This document shows positions 1 to 6,106 of a stretch of 15,375 bases of DNA, piece after piece; the stretch's first letter is position 1, and every line of letters starts with the position of its first letter. The stretch comes from Candidatus Rokuibacteriota bacterium. GTDB taxonomy: Bacteria; Methylomirabilota; Methylomirabilia; Rokubacteriales; CSP1-6. Where the stretch lies: positions 1-15,375 of the forward strand of contig QHRT01000091.1 of NCBI GenBank assembly GCA_003220195.1, given 5' to 3'. Made by a program: the position numbers and the translations under genes. The notes below the pieces were generated by a model. The model did no database searches, was not told the DNA's origin, and saw only the letters and a program-made list of their open reading frames with translations.

Positions 1-823
1 AGAAGGGCTTGAGTGTCAGTCCATGATGCTTCTTGATCTCCTCCGCGAGCGTGCCGCCGAAGGCGTACGCGATGTCGACCTCGCCGCGCTTCAGCATGAT
101 CACCCGGGTCGCCGGGTCGGAGACGCTCCGCATGACGAGGGTCTTGACGCTCGGCGCCTTGCGCCAGTACTGCTCGTTGGCCTCGAGCACGAGCTCCACG
201 CCCGGCTTGAAGGAAACGAACCGGTAGGGACCCGCCCCGATCGGATGCTTCTTGAAGCCGTCCTCGCCGACCTTCTCCAGGTACTTCTTCGGGACGACCC
301 AGCCGGCGCCGGTCAAAAGCGTGCCGTAGAACGTCATGAAGTCCGGCCACGGTCTCTTCAGACGGAAGCGGACGTGATCCGGATCGGGGATCTCGATCGC
401 CGCGACGCGCTCCTTCATGAGCTTCGACGCCAGTCCGCGATAGCGCTCGAAGGAGAACTTCACGTCCTCGGCGGTGACGGGATCGCCGTTGTGAAAGCGC
501 ACGCCCTTGCGGAGGACGAACTCGTAGACGAGCCCGTCGGATGATGCGGTCCACGACTCCGCGAGGCACGGGGTGAACGCGTTGCCCGGCATCGGCTTCA
601 CCAGCGCGTCGTGCAGTGCGTACCCGTAGAAGAACGGCGTGAGTGCGCCGTCGGTGTCGGCGGGATCGAACCACCGGGCGGCGGTGGATTCGGTGCGGGC
701 GATCGTGATCTGGCCGGCGGGCGGCTCCACACGCGCCGCCGGCGTCTGGGCGTACGCGGCCGACTCGAGCATTCCACTCCACGCCAGGGCGAGCGTGACG
801 AGAGCGACGAACGACCGGATCAC
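1..823 (-). CDS. ABC transporter substrate-binding protein, family 5 (partial, 3' end outside window)
   Basis: Periplasmic binding protein of the peptide/nickel/opine type (SBP_bac_5), which captures a solute for an ABC importer. The frame is open from a GTG at 823 to the window edge (274 codons). It begins with a Sec signal (hydrophobic VALVTLALAW, cleavage after AYA before QTP) with no lipobox Cys, as in Gram-negative periplasmic proteins. Family landmarks follow in order: LAESWT, then LRKGVRFHNGDPVTAEDVKF, the classic SBP_bac_5 signature at about residues 88-107, then GAGPYRF and later LKRGEVDIAY. The start is 32 nt downstream of the alpha/beta hydrolase stop, so the two are probably cotranscribed. 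An AGGAG lies about 17 nt before the GTG, which is far; the internal ATG in SGMLES would destroy the signal peptide, so GTG is preferred. Permease and ATPase genes, if present, lie outside the window. The ligand cannot be read from the sequence. Confidence 0.9.
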   Translation of the reverse strand, partial: MIRSFVALVTLALAWSGMLESAAYAQTPAARVEPPAGQITIARTESTAARWFDPADTDGALTPFFYGYALHDALVKPMPGNAFTPCLAESWTASSDGLVYEFVLRKGVRFHNGDPVTAEDVKFSFERYRGLASKLMKERVAAIEIPDPDHVRFRLKRPWPDFMTFYGTLLTGAGWVVPKKYLEKVGEDGFKKHPIGAGPYRFVSFKPGVELVLEANEQYWRKAPSVKTLVMRSVSDPATRVIMLKRGEVDIAYAFGGTLAEEIKKHHGLTLKPF

Positions 824-855
824 GGGAGATCGCGTGAGCGCTCCTGTGTCTGTCG

Positions 856-1611
856 CTACGCTCTGACGGGCTCGTGCTTCTTCAAGAAGCGCCGCGCGTG
901 CTCGACGACCTCGTCGATGTGCTCCGGCGAATCCTTCCAGGGGTAGATCGTCACCTCGGAGTTCTGCGCGAGAGTCGCCACCTCCATCGCGACCTTGTAC
1001 GGGTGCGCCGGCACGTCGTCGGGCGCGATCAGGAGCGGCGTCTTGATCGAGCGCACGAAATCGCGCGAGACGGTGAACACGAAGTCGGCGCGGTTCGTAT
1101 ACATGCTCGTGAGGAAGTCGTGGACCATGGCCATCGTGACGTCGGAGCGCTTCTGGCAGAGCGGTGGCCCCCAGCCCTTGATGTTGTTCTGATAGAACAG
1201 GTCCGGGGTCTCGGGCCGGAAGCCGCTCGGCTGCATCATCGCGGCCGCGACGACGCGCTCCGGAGCCCTCTTGATCATGTTGTGGATCATCGGCCCGCCG
1301 ATGCAGAAGCCCATGACCATGAACTCCCGGATGCCGAGGTGATCCATCAGCCCGAGCTGGTCGTCGGTGTAGGCGTCCCAGGGTCGGTCGATCTCCAGCG
1401 GGCCGGTGGACGTGCCGGGGTTCGCGTTGCGCAGGTCGGAGCAGATGCAGCGGAAGTCGTCCCGGTACCGCTCCATCGGCTTGAACGGCGAGGCGGTCTC
1501 CCAGGAGGCGAAGGACGAATTGAGCCCGCCGCCCGGGATGAGCAGCAGCGGGAAGCCGGAGCCGACCTCTTCGTAGTGGATGCGGACGGGGCCTCGTTCG
1601 TAGAACGGCAT
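856..1611 (-). CDS. alpha/beta-fold hydrolase with Cys nucleophile elbow
   Basis: A 251-residue single-domain alpha/beta hydrolase with no signal peptide, so cytoplasmic. Visible fold markers are the oxyanion-loop segment LLLIPGGGLNSS (about 23-34), the nucleophile elbow MGFCIGGPM with Cys at residue 103 where Ser is usual, an Asp candidate at 198/199 (APDDVPAHP) and the His candidate at 231 (SPEHIDEVVEHARRFL). A GxCxG elbow is known from dienelactone hydrolases and some other family branches, but the overall sequence looks more like the esterase/epoxide-hydrolase branch than a true dienelactone hydrolase. The start is fixed by AAGGAGGA eight nt upstream of the ATG. It sits between the response regulator and the ABC binding protein on the same strand, suggesting it acts on an imported compound; the substrate is unknown. 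Confidence 0.85.
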   Translation of the reverse strand: MPFYERGPVRIHYEEVGSGFPLLLIPGGGLNSSFASWETASPFKPMERYRDDFRCICSDLRNANPGTSTGPLEIDRPWDAYTDDQLGLMDHLGIREFMVMGFCIGGPMIHNMIKRAPERVVAAAMMQPSGFRPETPDLFYQNNIKGWGPPLCQKRSDVTMAMVHDFLTSMYTNRADFVFTVSRDFVRSIKTPLLIAPDDVPAHPYKVAMEVATLAQNSEVTIYPWKDSPEHIDEVVEHARRFLKKHEPVRA

Positions 1612-1619
1612 GGCGATGG

Positions 1620-1627
1620 TCCTCCTT
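1620..1627 (-). promoter_or_regulatory. strong Shine-Dalgarno of the alpha/beta hydrolase
   Basis: Read on the minus strand this is AAGGAGGA, 8 nt before the ATG at 1611. It is among the best ribosome binding sites in the window and fixes the start of the hydrolase. Confidence 0.8.
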
Positions 1628-1630
1628 CGG

Positions 1631-1647
1631 AGAGTAGCCGTTACTCT
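1631..1647. repeat. short perfect inverted repeat upstream of the alpha/beta hydrolase
   Basis: AGAGTA, 5-nt spacer (GCCGT), TACTCT: a perfect 6-bp dyad in the 93-nt gap between the response regulator stop and the hydrolase start, ending 4 nt before the Shine-Dalgarno on the minus strand. It could be a small operator or an mRNA hairpin next to the ribosome binding site. There is no T-run, so it does not look like an intrinsic terminator. Function is not established. Confidence 0.35.
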
Positions 1648-1704
1648 ACACGCGGGTCACGTCCGGCGCACGATCGAAAGGAGCCGTTGACGAGGAGCGT
1701 GCAG

Positions 1705-2358
1705 CTAGATCAATCCGCGCCGGAGCGCCTCGGCGACGATCTCCGTGCGCGAGCCGACCTCCAGCGTGTCGCAAATTCGACTGAGCCGATCCTTGATAGT
1801 GTGCGGGCTCAGGTGGACGAGCCCGGCGATCTCGCGGTTGGTCAATCCCTTCGCCACGTGTCGCACGATGACCAGGTCGCTGTCCGAGAGCGACATCGAG
1901 GCGGCGCCGCACGCCGCCGGCACCGCGGCGCCACCGTTGGTCGCCGACGAGATCACGGAGGGCGCGATCCGCGGGTCGAGCACCGCGTTGCCGCGGTGGA
2001 CGGCGCGGATCATCTTCTTCAGCTCGGCCAGCTCCACGTCCTTGATGACGTACCCCTTCGCGCCGGCGACCAGGCTTCTCAGGACCATCGCGTCGTGCAT
2101 GTAGTTCGTCAGCATGAGGATCGCGATCTTCGGGGCCACCTCGTGCACGCGCCGGCACACCTCCGGGCCATCGACGTCCTCGAGCCGCACGTCGAGCAGC
2201 ATCACGTCCGGACGCCTGTCGAGGGCGACTTTCACCGCCTCCGTGCCCGTGCGCGCTTCACCGACGACTTCCATGTCGGCTTCCAGCTCGAGCGACAGAC
2301 GGAGACCGTGCCGGACGATCTCGTGATCATCGACGACCACGATATGGATCTTGCTCAT
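1705..2358 (-). CDS. NarL/FixJ-family response regulator
   Basis: A 217-residue two-domain regulator. The receiver domain (about 3-120) has the acidic pair D10/D11 (VVVDDHEIVRHGL), phospho-acceptor D56 (MLLDVRLEDVDG), the switch Thr at 84 (LMLTNYM) and K106 (GYVIKDV), so it is complete. After a linker rich in Ala/Gly, a LuxR-type helix-turn-helix covers about 152-215 (LSDSDLVIVRHVAKGLTNRE, then IAGLVHLSPHTIKDRLSRIC). It overlaps the stop of the upstream kinase by 4 nt (ATGA), a translationally coupled pair. Unlike that kinase it shows no damage. Its likely targets are the paired boxes at 3988-4024 and 5816-5852 (inference from their NarL-like inverted geometry). Confidence 0.95.
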   Translation of the reverse strand: MSKIHIVVVDDHEIVRHGLRLSLELEADMEVVGEARTGTEAVKVALDRRPDVMLLDVRLEDVDGPEVCRRVHEVAPKIAILMLTNYMHDAMVLRSLVAGAKGYVIKDVELAELKKMIRAVHRGNAVLDPRIAPSVISSATNGGAAVPAACGAASMSLSDSDLVIVRHVAKGLTNREIAGLVHLSPHTIKDRLSRICDTLEVGSRTEIVAEALRRGLI

Positions 2359-3912
2359 GGCGCTGACCTCAGGGGGAGGGAGCCCCGGACGGCGAAGCCC
2401 GACGGCTGCGCCGGCCCCAGCACCACGCGGCCGCCGCAGGCCTCGATCCGCTCGACCATCTGACGGAGTCCGTGGCCGCCCTCGGCGCCGAGGAACCCGG
2501 GCCGTGGGCCGACGCCGTCGTCGACGACCTCGAAGACGATCTTTTCATCGACGATGTCGAGCACCAGCGTGACGTGGGTCGCGCGCGCGTGCTTCACGTC
2601 CTCGCGCCGGCCATCGAGGCCGGTGAGCGGCGCCCGGTCTTCGTACTTCACCTGGACGCTGCTGAGCTCTTCGAGCTCGGCGACGAGCTTGCGCACCCGC
2701 GCGGGCAGATCGATACCCGCCGCGCTTTCCGGCGACAGCCGGTAGATCAGGTGACGCATCTGACTCATGATCGACCCGGCTTCCTGCCAGACGTCATGGA
2801 GCTTGTCGTGCACCGGTGACGTCGCCGGGGTGTGGTGCAGGCACCATTCGAGCCGGAGCCCGAGCGAGAACACCGACTGGCTGAGCCGGTCGTGCAGCTC
2901 GTGCGCCACGCGCACGCGCTCGCGGTTGACGGCGAGCTCCTCGGCCTTCGCGTAGAGCCGCGCGTTCATGATCGCGATCGCGGCCTGGGCGGCGATGGCG
3001 CGGACGAGCTCGATCTCCTGGTCGGAGAACCTTCTCTTCTGCGTCCACCACGAGCACACCAGGATGCCGACCAGCTCGTTCTTGGCCTGCACGCTCGCGA
3101 TGAGGATCGACTGGATCGGGACCCGACGGAACACCTCGTGCGCGAATCGAGGATCGTTCGGGACGTCGTCGGTCCCTTCAGCGTCGTGTCGGCGACCCAT
3201 TCACGGAAGCGCGTGGGCACCCGGTACCCCGCGAGCGGTTCCAGCGTGCCGCGATCCGACGTCAGATAGACGCCGGACGAGTCGGCGCCGAGGGCATTCG
3301 CCGCGGCCCGCGCCAGCTGTCGCACGACTTCCATGAGATCGAGCGTCGAATTGATCGTCCGGCCGACGCTCAAGAGCGTTTCGGTGTCGCGCAGCCGGCT
3401 TCGCGTTTCCTCCACGAGGCGCGCGTTGTCGATCACCAGCGCGAGCTGTACGCCGATCGCGCGCGCCAGCTCGACGTCCTCGGCGTCGAACGCGCGCGTC
3501 GACTCGGAGTTGTTCAGGTGGATGACGCCGACCCAGCGCTTGTCGCGCAGCAGCGGCAGGATCAGGCCGGACCGGATATGGAAGGTCTCGATCCAGAATC
3601 CGGGAAGGGCCTCGGTAGGATTCGTGAAGACGACCGGGACGCCTTCCTCGAGCGCGCGCTTGAATCCGGGAAAGTCGTCGAGGCGAAGCGGGGACAGCGC
3701 CTTCGCCCGCCGCCAGAGCGCGACGTCCTGGATGCCGGACGCGTATTGCGACATGGCCGGGATGACGGCTTCGTCGCGCACGAAGTAGATGGCGCAGTCC
3801 GGAAGTCGAGGTCGGAGTTGATCGCGCCCGCGATCTCGAGCAAACCCGCGACGCGATGGTCACCGCTCGGGCGTTCGCTGTGTTCGCTGACTACGGCCGG
3901 AAGCTGGCTCGT
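2355..3912 (-). pseudogene. tandem-GAF sensor histidine kinase (HisKA_3 type), disrupted
   Basis: Cognate soluble kinase of the adjacent response regulator, in pieces. Homology to the intact paralogue at 4061-5749 runs through three frames: LLEIAGAINSDLDF (to about 3803), then CAIYFVRDEAVIPAMSQYAS to RFREWVADTTLKG (3797 to about 3174), then DDVPNDPRF to the stop at 2355. At the first junction about 52 nt are missing, at the second about 46 nt (both 1 mod 3). Near 2595-2600 an in-frame loss of 39 nt removes the N-box, leaving REDVKHARATHV where the paralogue has LEGLLFATLQEALANIAKHA. The phospho-His motif ELHDRLSQ (His codon 2892-2894) and the GHGLRQM loop remain. No ATG/GTG start fits; an ACG at 3912 sits 5 nt after AGGAGG. 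As sequenced it cannot make an active kinase. Decay and assembly error are both possible. Confidence 0.85.
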
Positions 3913-3923
3913 AAGTGCCTCCT
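3910..3923 (-). promoter_or_regulatory. Shine-Dalgarno followed by ACG at the expected kinase start
   Basis: On the minus strand AGGAGG (3923-3918), 5 nt (CACTT), then ACG (3912-3910) in the frame of the first kinase segment: TSQLPAVVSEHSE, and some residues on, VAGLLEIAGAIN. An in-frame TAA lies just upstream and no ATG/GTG occurs before the conserved region; the only other option is a TTG at 3843. Either ACG is used as a weak start or an ATG has mutated. Confidence 0.5.
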
Positions 3924-3987
3924 GTTCCGTACGTCGCGCTTACTGTAGGCATTACATCAATAGATGGTCAAGGCCGCGGCGCAGAAT

Positions 3988-4024
3988 CACCCGTCCGGGG
4001 GAAGAGCTCTCCCCCGTCCGGGGG
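3988..4024 (+). promoter_or_regulatory. paired 6-2-6 dyad boxes upstream of the intact kinase (putative response-regulator operator)
   Basis: Two dyads: CACCCG-TC-CGGGGG (3988-4001) and CCCCCG-TC-CGGGGG (4011-4024), the second a perfect inverted repeat, starting 23 nt apart. They begin 73 and 50 nt before the ATG at 4061. The right half of the first and the left half of the second also form a 7-bp inverted repeat around AGAGCTC. The same layout recurs at 5816-5852. The second box abuts a -35-like element, an activator-like position. Inverted halves with a 2-nt spacer resemble NarL-family sites; binding by the nearby regulator is inferred. Being symmetrical, the boxes could also serve the divergent minus-strand kinase. 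Confidence 0.55.
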
Positions 4025-4053
4025 GTGACACCCGGTTGAACCGCCGATACCGT
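4025..4053 (+). promoter_or_regulatory. candidate promoter of the intact kinase, leaderless type
   Basis: GTGACA (4025-4030), 17-nt spacer, TACCGT (4048-4053), then 7 nt to the ATG at 4061. A TANNNT element this close to the start codon is the usual sign of a leaderless transcript, and no Shine-Dalgarno precedes the ATG. The parallel element at 5853-5882 supports it. Confidence 0.45.
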
Positions 4054-4060
4054 CGCGAAC

Positions 4061-5749
4061 ATGAGGGGACGGCCGCACGACGGGGCGATCCGGGAGCCCG
4101 ACCAGCGAGTCGCCGCGCTGCTGGAGATCGCCGGAGTCATCAGCGCGGAGCTCGGATTCACCGATCTCATGAAGCTGCTCGCGCAGAAGACCGCGCAGAT
4201 CTGCGGCGCCGATCGCTGCTCGATCTACCTCGTGCGCGACGGCGCGCTCCATCCCGTCATGTCGCAATACGCATCCGGGCGGCCGAATCCGACGATGTGG
4301 CGAGCCCTGAAGGCCTTCGGTCCCGTCGCCATCGAGGACTTTCCCGGATTCGCTCGCGCCTTGCGCGACGACGTGCCGGTCGTCTTCACCGATCCCGGCG
4401 GGGTCGTTCCGGCCCGCTGGGTGGAAACATTCCGGATCCGCTCGGGACTGATCCTGCCGCTCGTCCGTCATGAACGGCGGATCGGCGTCATCCACCTGAA
4501 CAACTGCGAATCGGAGCGCGCGTTCGGCGCGGACGACGTCGAGCTCGGCGGCGCCATCGCGGTGCAGTTGGCACTGCTCATCGACAACGCGCGACTCGTC
4601 CAGGAAACGCGCGCCCGGTTGCGGGAGACGGAGACGCTGCTCGCGGTGGGGCAAGCGGTCAACTCCACGCTGGATCTCACGGACGTGGTCCGCCGCATCA
4701 GCCGCGCGACCGCGCACGTGTTTGGCGCCGACTCGTGCGGGATCTATCTCACCAGAGGGGACGGCACGGTCGAATCGGTGGCCGGCCACGGTGTGCCCGA
4801 GGGCTGGCTCGGCGGCCGCGAGGGCTTTCGGGAGATCATCGCGATTCTGGACGATGCCGGGCGCCCCGTCTGGTCCGACGACGTGCCGAACGACGACCGG
4901 TTCACGCATCCGATCTTCCGCCGGGTTCCGCTCCGCTCCGTGCTCGTGACACCGATGGCCGCGAAGGACGAGATCGTCGGCGTGCTCCTGTGCGCATGGG
5001 AGCGACAGTCGCGAGCATTCTCGGCGAGCGAGCTGCGGGTGGTGGAGGCGCTCGCGGCGCAGGCGGCGATCGGGATCGTCAACGCGAGGCTCTATGCGAC
5101 GTCCGAAGAACTGGCCGTCAACCGCGAGCGGGTGCGAGTTGCGCGCGACTTGCACGACCGCCTGAGCCAGACGGTCTTCTCGCTCGGATTGAAGCTCGAC
5201 TGGTGCCTGCACCACGCGGCCGGCCATCCGGGGCTCGAGGCGAGTCTCGCCGAGGTCCGCGGGCAGGCGCAGTCGATCATGAGCCAGATGCGCCAGGTGA
5301 TCTACGAACTGTCGCCCGAGATCTCCCCCGCGCTCGACTTCGCCGCCCGCCTCCGCGAACTGATCGAAGACTTCGAAGACCTGAGCGGCGTCCGTGTCGA
5401 CTCCGTCGTGGATCAGCCGCTGCCGCCGCTCGGGGGCCGGCTCGAAGGCCTGCTGTTCGCGACGCTCCAGGAAGCGCTGGCGAACATCGCGAAGCACGCG
5501 CAGGCGACACGGGTCTCGCTCGCGCTCGCGACCGAGGGCACCGGCGTCGCCTTCGCCGTTCTCGACAACGGCATCGGTCCTCCACCCGGATTCGCCGTCG
5601 AGCAGGGCGCCGGCCACGGGCTGCGGCAGATGACCGAGCGGATCCGGGCCATCGGCGGCCGCATCGAGTTCGGCCCGAACACGCCGTCCGGCTTCGCGGT
5701 GCGCGGCTGGGCGCCGATCTCCGTCCCATCGCGATCGTCGTCGTCGTGA
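4061..5749 (+). CDS. tandem-GAF sensor histidine kinase (HisKA_3/HATPase_c), intact
   Basis: A 562-residue soluble kinase with no membrane segment or signal peptide. GAF 1 spans about 20-165 (LLEIAGVISAELGF to LALLIDNARLV), GAF 2 about 185-345, then the HisKA_3 phosphorylation helix ARDLHDRLSQTVFSLGLKLD with His365, and HATPase_c about 440-555 with the N-box E471/N475 (QEALANIAKHA), D502 of the DNGIGPPPGF loop and GHGLRQM at 518-524. All catalytic elements are present. Tandem GAF plus HisKA_3 is the architecture of DevS/DosS-like gas or redox sensors, but the ligand cannot be told here. It is a close paralogue of the broken kinase across the shared divergent promoter region (32 of 38 residues identical around the phospho-His) and has no regulator gene of its own, so it probably phosphorylates the one at 1705-2358. 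The ATG at 4061 lacks a Shine-Dalgarno; leaderless start likely. Confidence 0.93.
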   Translation: MRGRPHDGAIREPDQRVAALLEIAGVISAELGFTDLMKLLAQKTAQICGADRCSIYLVRDGALHPVMSQYASGRPNPTMWRALKAFGPVAIEDFPGFARALRDDVPVVFTDPGGVVPARWVETFRIRSGLILPLVRHERRIGVIHLNNCESERAFGADDVELGGAIAVQLALLIDNARLVQETRARLRETETLLAVGQAVNSTLDLTDVVRRISRATAHVFGADSCGIYLTRGDGTVESVAGHGVPEGWLGGREGFREIIAILDDAGRPVWSDDVPNDDRFTHPIFRRVPLRSVLVTPMAAKDEIVGVLLCAWERQSRAFSASELRVVEALAAQAAIGIVNARLYATSEELAVNRERVRVARDLHDRLSQTVFSLGLKLDWCLHHAAGHPGLEASLAEVRGQAQSIMSQMRQVIYELSPEISPALDFAARLRELIEDFEDLSGVRVDSVVDQPLPPLGGRLEGLLFATLQEALANIAKHAQATRVSLALATEGTGVAFAVLDNGIGPPPGFAVEQGAGHGLRQMTERIRAIGGRIEFGPNTPSGFAVRGWAPISVPSRSSSS

Positions 5750-5815
5750 GCCACTTCGCCGTCGCGCTGGACGTACTCCACAACACACCTATCGTGCTTC
5801 TCTGCAAAAGATTCC

Positions 5816-5852
5816 TACCCGGTCGGGGGTTGAACAACCACCCGACCTCCCG
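5816..5852 (+). promoter_or_regulatory. second copy of the paired boxes, upstream of the hydrolase run
   Basis: TACCCG-GT-CGGGGG (5816-5829) and a half-degenerate CACCCG-AC-CTCCCG (5839-5852), 23 nt apart, beginning 73 and 50 nt before the ATG at 5889. Both numbers equal those of the copy before the kinase at 4061. Between them lies the palindrome GGTTG-AA-CAACC (5828-5839), and the whole stretch 5821-5847 can fold as a hairpin with one bulge. No T-run follows, so an operator reading is preferred over a terminator. Confidence 0.5.
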
Positions 5853-5882
5853 TGGACCTCCGAGATTCGGCGTCGCTACGGT
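5853..5882 (+). promoter_or_regulatory. candidate promoter for the small ORF and hydrolase genes, leaderless type
   Basis: TGGACC (5853-5858), 18-nt spacer, TACGGT (5877-5882), then GCGTTC and the ATG at 5889. The 3' part matches the kinase promoter closely: TACSGT, GCG, two weak bases, C, ATGA. Promoter strength and start site are unproven. Confidence 0.4.
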
Positions 5883-5888
5883 GCGTTC

Positions 5889-6074
5889 ATGAACGCCACC
5901 GTCGCCGTTCGCATTGCTCCCCTCCATCGGCTGTTGCTCCTCACGCTCATCGTCACCGATTCGCGAATCGCCGCGATTCAGTCTGTCGCGTCCGACGCCC
6001 CACACATGCGAGTCCCGTCGCATCGCGCCGATCTCGTCGTTTCGACCGGCCATGCCCTGATCGGGATCGTGTGA
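5889..6074 (+). CDS. small hypothetical ORF, 61 aa, possible leaderless gene
   Basis: Not recognised as any family. It encodes a short N-terminal part, a hydrophobic stretch (LHRLLLLTLIVTD, about 12-24) and a polar remainder, and could be a short exported or membrane-associated peptide or a leader peptide. Support: the ATG sits exactly where the duplicated promoter/operator layout puts a start codon, third-position GC is roughly 77%, and it ends 32 nt before the DUF6351 start. Against: no homology is visible, the length is short, and third-position GC is lower than in neighbouring genes. The rest of the 5750-6106 gap holds the boxes and promoter above and nothing else I can identify. Confidence 0.3.
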   Translation: MNATVAVRIAPLHRLLLLTLIVTDSRIAAIQSVASDAPHMRVPSHRADLVVSTGHALIGIV

Positions 6075-6106
6075 CCTGGCGGACGGGCGGAAGGGAGGAG
6101 ACATCC

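Noticed and set aside
874..2463. 529-codon ORF on the plus strand across the hydrolase and response regulator
   Set aside because: It runs antisense through two recognisable genes and shows only GC-driven composition.
3990..4024. Repeated CCCGTCCGGGGG as the beginning of a CRISPR array or tandem repeat
   Set aside because: Only two units 23 nt apart, each a dyad at a promoter position, with no further repeats.
3968..5788. 606-codon ORF on the minus strand opposite the intact kinase
   Set aside because: Mirror frame of a clearly recognisable kinase; no motif, no ribosome site.
5821..5847. Intrinsic terminator of the kinase gene
   Set aside because: A stem is present but is followed by CCTCCCG-type sequence and no T-run; its phase matches the operator boxes.
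5852..6106. Upstream extension of the DUF6351 frame to an ATG at 5852
   Set aside because: The extra 85 residues are Arg/His-rich without any domain, would bury the signal peptide, and the ATG at 6107 has an ideal ribosome site.
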